Assembly (NCBI GenBank): GCA_023412515.1
Contig: JAEYNO010000065.1
Coordinates: forward strand, 1-6,424
DNA: 6,424 nucleotides
Direction of reading: 5' to 3'
DNA from: Actinomycetes bacterium
GTDB lineage: Bacteria > Actinomycetota > Actinomycetes > Actinomycetales > Cellulomonadaceae
Below, in pieces: positions 1 through 6,424 of the stretch (positions within the stretch are counted from its first letter, which is position 1; each line of letters opens with the position of its first letter). Under the pieces are notes generated by a model. The model saw nothing but the letters and a program-made list of their open reading frames with translations, was not told the origin of the DNA and searched no databases. The position numbers and the translations under genes were made by a program.

Positions 1-1287
1 GAGCAGCACCGGGGCGAGCCCGTGGCGCGTCGCGAGCACGCCCGCGACGAGCGCGCCGGCGGGCATGAGGCCGTAGCCGAGCGTGCGCGCGGCGCCCGCG
101 ACGCGGCCCAGCAGGTGGGCCGGCACGAGGCGCTGGCGGACGGTCTCGCTGATGACGTTGCCGACCGTGCTGAGCAGGCCGAGCAGCACGAGCACCACCG
201 CGAGCGGCGCGACGCGCGGCACGAGCACGGGCACCGCGAGCAGCGAGAACGCCAGCGCCCAGCACGTGACCATGAGGCGCACCTCGCCGACGCGCCGCAC
301 GAGGGGCTCGCCGAGCACCGAGCCGGCGACCGCGCCGACGGCGATGCCGAGCGTGAGCAGGGGGTAGGTCCGCTCGGTCATGCCGACGGCCGAGCCGGGT
401 CCGACGACCCACAGCACGAAGACCGCGAAGTAGGCGGCGCTGCACATGTTGAGCACCGCGCCGGTGAGCACGACGACGCGCAGCACGCGGTGGTGCGTGA
501 CGAACCGCAGGCCCTCGCGCACGTCTGACCAGGCGCTCGTGCGGCGCGCCGGGACCTCGGCGTCCGGGGTCGCGGGGTCGCCGGGGGTGGTCGTCGCGGC
601 GGTGGCCGGTGCGGCGGTGGTCGGCGCGGTGCGGCGGTAGCGGCCGGGGACGTGGCGCCACAGCACGAGCGCGCCGGCGACGGCGAGCGCGGCGGGCACG
701 CCGAGCACCCAGCCGGCGCCGAGGGTGAGCAGCGCACCGGCGACGGGCGCGCCGAGGAACGCGTTGGCGACCTGCTGCACGGCCATGACGCGGCCGTTGG
801 CGGCGGCCAGGCGCTCGCGCGGGACGAGGTCGGGGACGATCGCGCCGGCGGCGAGGTCGACGACGACCTCGGTGACGCCGTACGCGAGCACGAGGCCGAC
901 GAGCAGCGGCAGCGTGAGCGCGTCGGTCGCGGCGAGCCAGCCGCCGAGCGCGAGGAGCGCGGCGCGCGCGGCGAGCCCGGCGATCTGCAGGCGGCGGCGG
1001 TCGCCGCGGTCGACGAGGACGCCGGCGGTGATGCCCAGCACGAGCCACGGCAGCCAGGTCGCGGCGGACAGCAGCGCGATCTTGTCGGGGGAGCGCGTGA
1101 GGCCCAGCGCGACGAGCGGGACGCCGACGGCGACGATCCCGTCGCCGAGGTTGGCGGCGCCGGTCGCGGTGAGCAGCGCGGCGAAGCGGCGGCCGAGGGG
1201 GCGGGGCACGGCGGGGCCCGCGCCGGCCGCGGCCTCGGGCGTGGCCGGCGACGGGGCGGGGGAGGTGGGCGGGGCGGTGGCGGTCAC
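1..1287 (-). CDS. Major facilitator superfamily exporter (EntS/drug-efflux type), C-terminus cut by window edge
   Basis: An open frame of 429 codons runs from a GTG at 1287 to the left edge without a stop. It encodes a polytopic inner-membrane protein with many Ala/Leu/Val/Gly-rich helices. Residues 1-30 are an Ala/Pro-rich cytoplasmic tail. The motif-A loop GVLVDRGDRRRL lies at 89-100, after the second helix, and DLVPRERLAAANGR at 153-166 is typical of the EntS-like/MFS_3 group of proton-driven exporters. A polar Pro/Thr/Ala linker at about 213-255 separates the two six-helix halves. The second half starts near 268 and continues to the edge, so only the last one or two helices should be missing. 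GAGG sits about 8 nt before the GTG and supports this start. The gene diverges from an ArsR-type repressor, which suggests substrate-induced efflux. The substrate (drug, siderophore or metabolite) cannot be read from the sequence. No frameshift was seen. Confidence 0.88.
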   Translation of the reverse strand, partial: MTATAPPTSPAPSPATPEAAAGAGPAVPRPLGRRFAALLTATGAANLGDGIVAVGVPLVALGLTRSPDKIALLSAATWLPWLVLGITAGVLVDRGDRRRLQIAGLAARAALLALGGWLAATDALTLPLLVGLVLAYGVTEVVVDLAAGAIVPDLVPRERLAAANGRVMAVQQVANAFLGAPVAGALLTLGAGWVLGVPAALAVAGALVLWRHVPGRYRRTAPTTAAPATAATTTPGDPATPDAEVPARRTSAWSDVREGLRFVTHHRVLRVVVLTGAVLNMCSAAYFAVFVLWVVGPGSAVGMTERTYPLLTLGIAVGAVAGSVLGEPLVRRVGEVRLMVTCWALAFSLLAVPVLVPRVAPLAVVLVLLGLLSTVGNVISETVRQRLVPAHLLGRVAGAARTLGYGLMPAGALVAGVLATRHGLAPVLL

Positions 1288-1319
1288 GGTGTCCTCGCGG
1301 CGGCTAGGGTGGGAGAGAG

Positions 1320-1342
1320 CTTTGCAGAGGATCTCTGCAAAG
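1320..1342. promoter_or_regulatory. Operator dyad 1 (perfect 10-bp inverted repeat)
   Basis: Arms 1320-1329 (CTTTGCAGAG) and 1333-1342 (CTCTGCAAAG) are exact reverse complements around a GAT spacer. The site stands in a visibly AT-richer patch between the divergent exporter and ArsR-type repressor. A strong dyad here is the expected target of the dimeric winged-helix repressor. It lies just downstream of the predicted exporter transcription start. A transcript hairpin is an alternative reading, but the second similar dyad next to it favours protein binding. Confidence 0.65.
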
Positions 1343-1348
1343 AAGTTC

Positions 1349-1366
1349 TGCAAAGGTATCTCTGCA
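1349..1366. promoter_or_regulatory. Operator dyad 2 (imperfect inverted repeat beside the repressor start)
   Basis: TGCAAAG (1349-1355), GTAT, then CTCTGCA (1360-1366) is an imperfect dyad; 14 of 18 bases match its own reverse complement. It repeats the TGCARAG half-site of dyad 1 with a 4-nt instead of a 3-nt spacer. It ends two bases before the repressor ATG and covers the exporter -10 box as well as the AAAGG that could serve as the repressor's ribosome site. Binding here could control both divergent genes. Confidence 0.5.
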
Positions 1367-1381
1367 CATGACGGATGACAA
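1353..1381 (-). promoter_or_regulatory. Sigma70-type promoter for the MFS exporter
   Basis: Read on the minus strand, TTGTCA (1381-1376, five of six matches to TTGACA) is followed by exactly 17 nt and then TACCTT (1358-1353, fitting the actinobacterial TANNNT -10). The predicted start is near 1346, giving a leader of about 58 nt that contains the exporter's GAGG ribosome site. The -35 lies inside the first codons of the repressor gene. The -10 lies inside the right-hand operator dyad and the transcribed leader crosses the left-hand dyad, so repressor binding should block this promoter. This is a prediction from base matches only. Confidence 0.5.
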
Positions 1382-1961
1382 GAGCGCGGACGAGCGCACC
1401 CTCGGGCCCGAGGCCCTCAAGGCCTTCGCGCACCCCCTGCGCATGTCGATGTACGCCGAGCTGCGCAACGGCGGCCCGGCCACCGCGACGATGCTCGGTC
1501 GCCGCCTGGGGGAGTCCAGCGGGCAGACGAGCTACCACCTGCGCCAGCTCGAGAAGCACGGCTTCGTCGAGGACGACCCCGACCACCCGGCCGGGCGCGA
1601 GCGCTGGTGGCGCGCCGTCGGGTTCCGCATGGACGACCTCGACGCGCTCGACGACCCGGGGTCCGCGCAGGCCGTGCGCGCCGTGCTGCAGAGCATGATC
1701 GCCGAGCGCGCCCAGACCCTCACCGCGTGGGCCGCGTCGCTCGACGAGGTCCGCCAGGACTGGGACGTCCAGGTGTTCTCCAACGTCACCGCCGACCTCA
1801 CGCAGGACGAGGCCGCCGAGCTCGTCGAACGGCTCACCGCCGTGGTCGAGGAGATCACCGAGCGCGGTCGCGTCGCCAAGGAGGCGGGGCGCACCGACGG
1901 GCGGCGCCGCGTGCGGCTCTACCTCGACGTGCTGCCCCTGCCCGAGGCGCGCGGCACCTGA
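1368..1961 (+). CDS. ArsR-family / HTH_20 winged-helix transcriptional repressor
   Basis: This 197-residue cytoplasmic DNA-binding protein probably represses itself and the divergent exporter. Residues 13-33 carry the family's FAHPLRMSMYAEL helix. The helix-turn-helix spans about 35-66, with the recognition helix near 52-65 (GQTSYHLRQLEKHGF), followed by a charged wing at 67-84 ending RERWWRAV. The second half (about 98-175) is helical and acidic and may dimerise or bind a ligand. There is no cysteine in the protein and no ELCVCDL box, so it is not a classical thiolate metal sensor and a small-molecule ligand is more likely. The length is greater than a minimal ArsR (about 100-120) and fits the HTH_20 group with a C-terminal extension. 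ATG 1368 was chosen because no in-frame start upstream fits. AAAGG at 1352-1356 is an acceptable ribosome site, although the start directly abuts operator dyad 2. Confidence 0.88.
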   Translation: MTDDKSADERTLGPEALKAFAHPLRMSMYAELRNGGPATATMLGRRLGESSGQTSYHLRQLEKHGFVEDDPDHPAGRERWWRAVGFRMDDLDALDDPGSAQAVRAVLQSMIAERAQTLTAWAASLDEVRQDWDVQVFSNVTADLTQDEAAELVERLTAVVEEITERGRVAKEAGRTDGRRRVRLYLDVLPLPEARGT

Positions 1962-1963
1962 CC

Positions 1964-2008
1964 GCCGGGGCCCGCGTGCCCGTCGACGACGCGTGCGGAC
2001 GCCCCGGC
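1964..2008. terminator. Possible GC hairpin terminator after the repressor gene
   Basis: GCCGGGGC (1964-1971) and GCCCCGGC (2001-2008) are exact reverse complements. An inner CCGC/GCGG pairing (1972-1975 with 1995-1998) extends the stem. It begins three bases after the repressor stop and ends before the purD -10 box. No T-run follows, so it is not a classical intrinsic terminator. Actinobacteria often lack the T-run, but chance pairing in such GC-rich DNA is possible. Confidence 0.35.
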
Positions 2009-2029
2009 TGCCGTCGTGGGCGCGGCCGG

Positions 2030-2035
2030 TAGGGT
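2030..2035 (+). promoter_or_regulatory. Likely -10 box of purD (near-leaderless start)
   Basis: TAGGGT matches the actinobacterial TANNNT -10 pattern. Counting its last T as -7 puts transcription start at about 2042, two bases before the GTG at 2044. No Shine-Dalgarno sequence is placed suitably for that GTG, which fits a leaderless or near-leaderless mRNA. The -35 is weak (CTGCCG at 2008-2013, three of six matches, 16-nt spacer). Confidence 0.5.
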
Positions 2036-2043
2036 CGGGGCCC

Positions 2044-3332
<1,289 letters not shown>

Positions 3333-3336
<4 letters not shown>

Positions 3337-3384
3337 CGACCAGGCGCGAGCCCGCGGCGTGGCGCCGGGCACGCGGGGCGTCAG
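3333..3384. terminator. Symmetric hairpin between convergent purD and the sigma operon (possible two-way terminator)
   Basis: CTGACG (3333-3338) and CGTCAG (3379-3384) are reverse complements. They enclose a tight inner hairpin with arms 3350-3359 and 3363-3370, a TGG loop and one bulged C. The outer left arm includes the purD stop codon and the outer right arm ends one base before the stop of the facing gene at 3388-3386. The structure is symmetrical, so it could end transcription from both sides. There is no T-run, so confidence is limited. Confidence 0.4.
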
Positions 3385-3385
3385 G

Positions 3386-4357
3386 TCAGGGCATCGTCAC
3401 GCCGTGCTCCGCGAGGTAGGCACGCGCGCGGTCCACGACCGGGCGGTCACGGCGCTCGGCCTCCGCGAGCTCCGCCGCGATCTCCTCGCGGTGGTCAGCG
3501 GCGAACTGCGCCGCGAGCGCCGCGTCGATGTCGGCCAGTCGCTGCACGAGGTCGAGCCGGTCCTTGCAGGCGACGTCGACCAGACCGATGCGGACCTGTT
3601 CGTCGAACGGCGCCTCGGCCGCACCGGCCGGGACCAGCGACTCGGGGTCGTCGGCCACGGCGGCGACTCCGCTCTCCGCCAGGCAGGCCGCCCACGCGTC
3701 GTGCAGCGACCGCCCCTCGTCCGTGAGCAGTGCCCGCTCGGTCTGACGGAGCGCGCCCTCGTGCTTGTCGAGGGTGACCTCGACCGCGCCGGACAGCCCC
3801 GTCGTCTCGAGCCGCGCCTCGCACACGTCCCAGGCCTCGGCCTCGGCCGGTGGCAGGTCGAGGGCGCCGCTGCGCGCGAAGCCGTAGCCGTTCGCGCGCA
3901 CGTCGTCCGCGAGCCACGCGCCGTACGGGTACCGCTCTCCGGGTGCGGGAGCGGGCGTGACAGGACCCGTGAACTCCCACCCCTCGGCGAAGCCCTGGTC
4001 CGCCATGCAGCCGGCGAAGAAGAACGCGCGCGCGGTCTGCATCACGGCGCGGTCCTCCTCCGTCGACGGCGGCACGCCCCACCCGGGGACCGTGATCGTC
4101 CCCGTGGCGCGGTCGACCACGGCGCGCGGCGGCTCCGCGGTCGCGCTCGCGGCCGGCGGGGTCGCGACGCGGTCCGTGCTGAGCGCCGCGACCGCCGGGT
4201 ACCCGCCCACGACGAGCGCCGCCAGGGCGCCGGACGTGCCGACGGCGCGGGCCCACCGGCGGCGGTGGCCTGCACGGAGCACCGCGTCGTGGTCGACCGT
4301 GACCGGTGCGTCGGTGTCGGCGAGCGCGCGCAGGCGCCTCGTGAGGTCGTCGTCCAT
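3386..4357 (-). CDS. Single-pass membrane protein overlapping an ECF sigma gene; probable anti-sigma or sensor partner
   Basis: I do not recognise a named family. The 323-residue protein has a short cytoplasmic N-terminus with DLTRRLRALADTDAPVTVDHDAVLRAGHRRR (written in parts: DLTRRLRALADTD at 4-16, a basic run at 28-34), then one hydrophobic segment at about 36-59, a Pro/Ala/Thr linker (65-79) and an outer domain of about 240 residues. That order is typical of small membrane proteins encoded behind ECF sigma genes. There is no HxxxCxxC zinc anti-sigma motif. The four cysteines (117, 179, 225, 264) are all outside, in two similar settings: GCMADQGF and DVC, then ACLAESG and VACK. The C-terminus (about 265-316) is helical and charged, possibly coiled-coil. 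ATG 4357 overlaps the sigma stop as TGATG, with AAGGAGG just upstream. GTG 4360 is an alternative but too close to that ribosome site. The overlap implies translational coupling. The anti-sigma role is inferred from position only. Confidence 0.75.
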   Translation of the reverse strand: MDDDLTRRLRALADTDAPVTVDHDAVLRAGHRRRWARAVGTSGALAALVVGGYPAVAALSTDRVATPPAASATAEPPRAVVDRATGTITVPGWGVPPSTEEDRAVMQTARAFFFAGCMADQGFAEGWEFTGPVTPAPAPGERYPYGAWLADDVRANGYGFARSGALDLPPAEAEAWDVCEARLETTGLSGAVEVTLDKHEGALRQTERALLTDEGRSLHDAWAACLAESGVAAVADDPESLVPAGAAEAPFDEQVRIGLVDVACKDRLDLVQRLADIDAALAAQFAADHREEIAAELAEAERRDRPVVDRARAYLAEHGVTMP

Positions 4358-5010
4358 CACTCCTCCTTCGCGCCCGGCGCCGCGGCGCCGAGCTCCTCGC
4401 GCAGCTGGCGCAGACCGCGCGCCGCCGCCGACTTCACGGACCCGAGCGTGACCCCGAGATCGGCGGCGACCTCCCGCTCGGACAGGTCGAGCACGTACCG
4501 CAGCACCACCACGCGGCGACGCTGCGGGCTGAGCCGCGTGAGCGCGCGCACCAGCGCGTCGCGCTCGGCGTGCACGTGCGCGTGCCCCGCGGTGCCGTCA
4601 CCCGCCACGCGCGCGGGCAGGTCCTCGGCCGGGAGCAGGACCTCGCGACGGCGACGCCGCCACAGGTCGATGCGCGCGTTCGCGAGCGTCCGGCGCGCGT
4701 AGGCCAGTGGGTCGCCGGCCCGCGCGCGTGGCCATGCGACGTACGTGCGCACCAGGGCCTGCTGGACGAGCTCCTCCGCGCGGTGCCGGTCGCCGCACAG
4801 CAGCCACGCCGTTCGCGTCAGCAGCGGCTCCGCCTCGACCATGAACGCGGCGAACTCCTCGTCGCGCGAGCGCAGCGTCGCCGTCGGGTGCGGCTCGACC
4901 ACGAGGTCGTCGGCGTCACCGATCCGCTGGCCCGCCTCGCCGACCGGCACGCCGGCCCGCCCGTCGACCGCGTCGTCGGTCTCCACGACCACTCCTCTCG
5001 GACCTGTCAT
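4357..5010 (-). CDS. SigE-family ECF RNA polymerase sigma factor
   Basis: An alternative sigma factor that would direct RNA polymerase to ECF-type promoters. Of 217 residues, about 52-120 are region 2 (FAAFMVEAEPLLTRTAWLLC, then GDRHRAEELVQQALVRTYVAW and ARRTLANARIDLWRRRR) and about 152-205 are region 4, with LTRLSPQRRRVVVLRYVLDL leading to the helix-turn-helix LSEREVAADLGVTLGSVKSAAARGL. This is the actinobacterial SigE-family (strep-type) pattern. Residues 1-50 are an acidic, poorly conserved-looking extension. Start choice: ATG 5010 lies exactly where the upstream ECF-type promoter predicts transcription to begin, so it may be read leaderless. GTG 4986 (209 residues) is a real alternative, with AGGAG five bases upstream. 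The AGGAGG directly before ATG 5010 is only one base away and is probably not transcribed. The gene overlaps the membrane-protein gene behind it, forming one operon, and lies antiparallel to both purD and purC. Confidence 0.92.
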   Translation of the reverse strand: MTGPRGVVVETDDAVDGRAGVPVGEAGQRIGDADDLVVEPHPTATLRSRDEEFAAFMVEAEPLLTRTAWLLCGDRHRAEELVQQALVRTYVAWPRARAGDPLAYARRTLANARIDLWRRRRREVLLPAEDLPARVAGDGTAGHAHVHAERDALVRALTRLSPQRRRVVVLRYVLDLSEREVAADLGVTLGSVKSAAARGLRQLREELGAAAPGAKEE

Positions 5011-5016
5011 GCCTCC

Positions 5017-5045
5017 TACACGGACGAGGGCGGCGCGAGGTTGCC
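5017..5045 (-). promoter_or_regulatory. ECF-type, probably autoregulated promoter of the sigma operon
   Basis: On the minus strand GGCAACC (5045-5039) is followed by 16 nt and CGTGTA (5022-5017). ECF promoters commonly carry AAC at -35 and CGT at -10 with a 16-17 nt spacer, and ECF genes are often transcribed by their own product. Counting the final A as -7 puts +1 at 5010, the A of the candidate sigma ATG. This is a pattern match, not a mapped promoter. Confidence 0.5.
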
Positions 5046-5173
5046 CGGCGCGGCTGGCCGGCCAGGGGCGTGGTCCGGTCGTGCGGGCGCGGCGACGCCG
5101 GTGGCGGGTCACCCGACGGCACCGTCGTGTCCCGGTCCCTGATCGGCGCGCCCACCCTAGGGCCCGGGCACGC

Positions 5174-5179
5174 CACACT
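5174..5179 (+). promoter_or_regulatory. Weak candidate -10 box of purC
   Basis: CACACT resembles TANNNT with a C in the first position. Its last T as -7 puts +1 at 5186, the G of the purC GTG. No Shine-Dalgarno sequence stands at normal spacing before that GTG, so a leaderless start is plausible. No convincing -35 was seen. The rest of the 175-nt gap between the divergent sigma and purC genes (5046-5173) is GC-rich and shows no riboswitch or small gene that I can support. Confidence 0.3.
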
Positions 5180-5185
5180 GTGGGG

Positions 5186-6121
5186 GTGAGCGACGCGCAC
5201 CCCACACCCTCGGGCCACGGCGACCTGCCCGGCTGGCGCCACGTCTACTCCGGCAAGGTCCGCGACCTCTACGAGCCGGACTCCTCGGCCGCGGGCGTCG
5301 CGCTGCGCGACCGGGACGGCGACGTCGTGCTCGTGGTCGCGTCCGACCGCGTGTCCGCGTACGACCACGTGCTCAGCCCCGGCATCCCCGACAAGGGTGT
5401 CGTGCTCACGCAGCTGAGCCTGTGGTGGTTCGACCAGCTCGCGGACCTCGTGCCGAACCACGTCGTCGGCACCGACGTGCCCGCCGCCGTCGCCGGGCGG
5501 GCGATGGTCTGCCGGCGGCTCGACATGTTCCCGGTCGAGTGCGTCGCGCGCGGCTACCTCACCGGGTCCGGGCTCGTGGAGTACCGCACGGACGGGGAGG
5601 TCACCGGCATCCCGCTGCCCGCCGGCCTGGTCGACGGCTCGCGGCTGCCCGAGCCGATCTTCACGCCCGCGACCAAGGCCGAGCTCGGCGAGCACGACGA
5701 GAACGTGCGGTTCTCGGTCGTCGTCGACACCGTCGGGCCGCAGGCCGCCGAGACGCTGCGCGACCTCACGCTCGCGGTCTACGCGCGCGCCGAGCGGATC
5801 GCGCGCGAGCGGGGCGTGATCCTCGCGGACACCAAGCTCGAGTTCGGCACCGACCCCACGACGGGTGCGGTCACGCTCGGCGACGAGGTCCTCACGCCCG
5901 ACTCGTCGCGCTTCTGGCCCGCCGACGCGTGGCAGCCGGGGCGCGCGCAGCCGAGCTTCGACAAGCAGTTCGTGCGGGACTGGCTGACGTCGGACGCGTC
6001 GGGCTGGGACCGCGCGTCGGACGCGCCGCCGCCCGCGCTGCCCGCCGACGTCGTCGAGCGCACCCGCGCGCGCTACCTCGAGGCCTACGAGCGGCTCACG
6101 GGCGCACCGCTCGCGCTCTGA
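5186..6121 (+). CDS. purC: Phosphoribosylaminoimidazole-succinocarboxamide synthase (SAICAR synthetase)
   Basis: This cytosolic ATP-dependent ligase couples CAIR with L-aspartate to form SAICAR in de novo purine synthesis. The 311 residues fit the longer, single-domain actinobacterial/yeast-like form. Visible landmarks: SGKVRDLYE (22-30) in the N-terminal nucleotide-binding part, ASDRVSAYDHVLSPGIPDKG (52-71), MFPVECVARGYLTGSG (114-129), the substrate-site stretch EPIFTPATKAELGEHDENV (156-174), and the family signature LADTKLEFG (213-221), followed by DEVLTPDSSRFWP (233-245) and SFDKQFVRDWL (257-267). GTG 5186 gives MSDAHPTPSG and coincides with the predicted transcription start. GTG 5180, two codons upstream in the same frame, cannot be excluded. 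Its neighbours are the divergent sigma operon and a convergent nuclease gene, so it is probably transcribed alone. Confidence 0.96.
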   Translation: MSDAHPTPSGHGDLPGWRHVYSGKVRDLYEPDSSAAGVALRDRDGDVVLVVASDRVSAYDHVLSPGIPDKGVVLTQLSLWWFDQLADLVPNHVVGTDVPAAVAGRAMVCRRLDMFPVECVARGYLTGSGLVEYRTDGEVTGIPLPAGLVDGSRLPEPIFTPATKAELGEHDENVRFSVVVDTVGPQAAETLRDLTLAVYARAERIARERGVILADTKLEFGTDPTTGAVTLGDEVLTPDSSRFWPADAWQPGRAQPSFDKQFVRDWLTSDASGWDRASDAPPPALPADVVERTRARYLEAYERLTGAPLAL

Positions 6122-6165
6122 GCGCGGGCCGGGCTTCGCGCAGCGCGACCGCGGCACGGCCTGAC

Positions 6166-6229
6166 CTCAGCGCAGCCTGAACTCAGCGCAACCCAACCTC
6201 AGCGCAACCCAACCTCAGCGCAGCGCGAC
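6166..6229. repeat. 16-bp tandem repeat, four copies, between convergent purC and nuclease genes
   Basis: Four head-to-tail units of exactly 16 bp start at 6166, 6182, 6198 and 6214. Units 2 and 3 are identical (CTCAGCGCAACCCAAC); unit 1 ends AGCCTGAA and unit 4 ends AGCGCGAC, and all share CTCAGCGCA. A degenerate in-phase copy lies at 6134-6149 (CTTCGCGCAGCGCGAC, 14 of 16 matches to unit 4), with an unrelated 16-bp stretch between. Unit 4 contains the nuclease stop codon (TCA at 6215-6217), so on the minus strand every unit recreates GCGCTGAG. This looks like slipped-strand expansion of the nuclease gene's 3' end. Confidence 0.85.
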
Positions 6230-6424
6230 CTCGGCGAGGTCGCGCAGCTCGCGCCACGCGAGCGCCTGCGGTGCCGTCACCGCGAGCACGTCGGCGGCCG
6301 GCAGCGGGCCGAGGTCGAGGCCCGTGAGGTCGGCGACGTCCGCGACGGGCACCTGGAACGTGCGGAACGGGCCCAGCGGCGGCGGGTCGTCGGCGGCGGC
6401 CGCGGCGTGCGTGCGGGCCGCGAG
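6215..6424 (-). CDS. Probable DNA/RNA non-specific endonuclease, C-terminal 69 residues only
   Basis: The frame enters from the right edge and ends at TGA (6217-6215). The segment GPFRTFQVPVADVADLTGLDLGPLPAADVL, read as GPFRTFQVPVADVA (residues 18-31) and DLTGLDLGPL (32-41), is the characteristic tail of NucA-like (betabetaalpha-metal) nucleases, where the last strand and helix follow the catalytic core. The DRGH catalytic motif would lie beyond the window and cannot be checked, nor can a signal peptide. A further 28 residues, ending LAEVALR, follow and look variable. The product would hydrolyse DNA and RNA without sequence preference. The gene converges on purC, and the 3' end merges with a 16-bp tandem repeat. 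The assignment rests on this tail alone. Confidence 0.68.
   Translation of the reverse strand, partial: LAARTHAAAAADDPPPLGPFRTFQVPVADVADLTGLDLGPLPAADVLAVTAPQALAWRELRDLAEVALR

Noticed and set aside
22..1371. Plus-strand open frames over the exporter gene (for example 22-528 and 652-1371)
   Set aside because: Their products are low-complexity Arg/Ala/Glu/Gly chains, while the opposite strand encodes a coherent multi-helix transporter with a motif-A loop.
1993..2043. Upstream GTG 1993 as purD start
   Set aside because: It adds 17 residues before the conserved MEILVVGTGAREHAL and would run through the predicted hairpin and the -10 box.
3359..4702. 447-codon plus-strand open frame opposite the sigma operon
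   Set aside because: It has no recognisable motif and is a shadow of the overlapping sigma and membrane-protein genes, whose start/stop overlap and ribosome site support the minus strand.
5011..5205. N-terminal extension of the sigma factor to a start at 5205
   Set aside because: The added residues are Arg-rich and non-conserved looking, overlap the purC start, and lie upstream of the ECF-type promoter.
4916..6157. 413-codon minus-strand open frame opposite purC
   Set aside because: purC signatures on the plus strand are unmistakable, and the minus-strand product is Arg/Gly/Val/Asp-rich noise.
6166..6229. CRISPR array
   Set aside because: Units are 16-bp contiguous repeats with no unique spacers and no cas genes nearby.

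Overview
The window is very GC-rich, with G or C in most third codon positions, frequent GTG starts and leaderless-looking starts. This points to a high-GC actinomycete. The protein style (SigE-family ECF factor, VVKDDGLAAGKG in PurD, NucA-like nuclease tail) fits a Micrococcales member such as a Cellulomonas relative. The genus is an inference.

Layout from left to right. (1) 1-1287, minus: a major-facilitator exporter, cut by the left edge. (2) 1288-1367: a compact divergent control region with two tandem dyads built from TGCARAG half-sites and a good sigma70-type promoter facing the exporter. (3) 1368-1961, plus: an ArsR/HTH_20-type repressor without cysteines. Items 1 to 3 look like a self-contained repressor/exporter pair. 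(4) 2044-3336, plus: purD (GAR synthetase), with a TAGGGT -10 box almost on its GTG start. (5) 3386-5010, minus: a two-gene operon of a SigE-family ECF sigma factor and an overlapping single-pass membrane protein, probably its anti-sigma or sensor partner. An ECF-type promoter (GGCAACC, 16 nt, CGTGTA) precedes it. (6) 5186-6121, plus: purC (SAICAR synthetase). (7) 6122-6214: a convergent gap with a 16-bp tandem repeat. (8) 6215-6424, minus: the C-terminal end of a probable DNA/RNA non-specific endonuclease, cut by the right edge.

PurD makes GAR and PurC makes SAICAR in de novo purine synthesis, so they are the housekeeping frame of the locus. The sigma/membrane-protein operon lies between them on the opposite strand and is functionally unrelated as far as the sequence shows. 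No RNA gene, CRISPR array, insertion sequence or phage gene was seen. I found no wholly new system. The points most worth a second look are the twin operator, the ECF promoter that places transcription start on the sigma ATG, the cysteine-paired ectodomain of the partner protein, and the 16-bp repeat that copies the nuclease stop-codon region.
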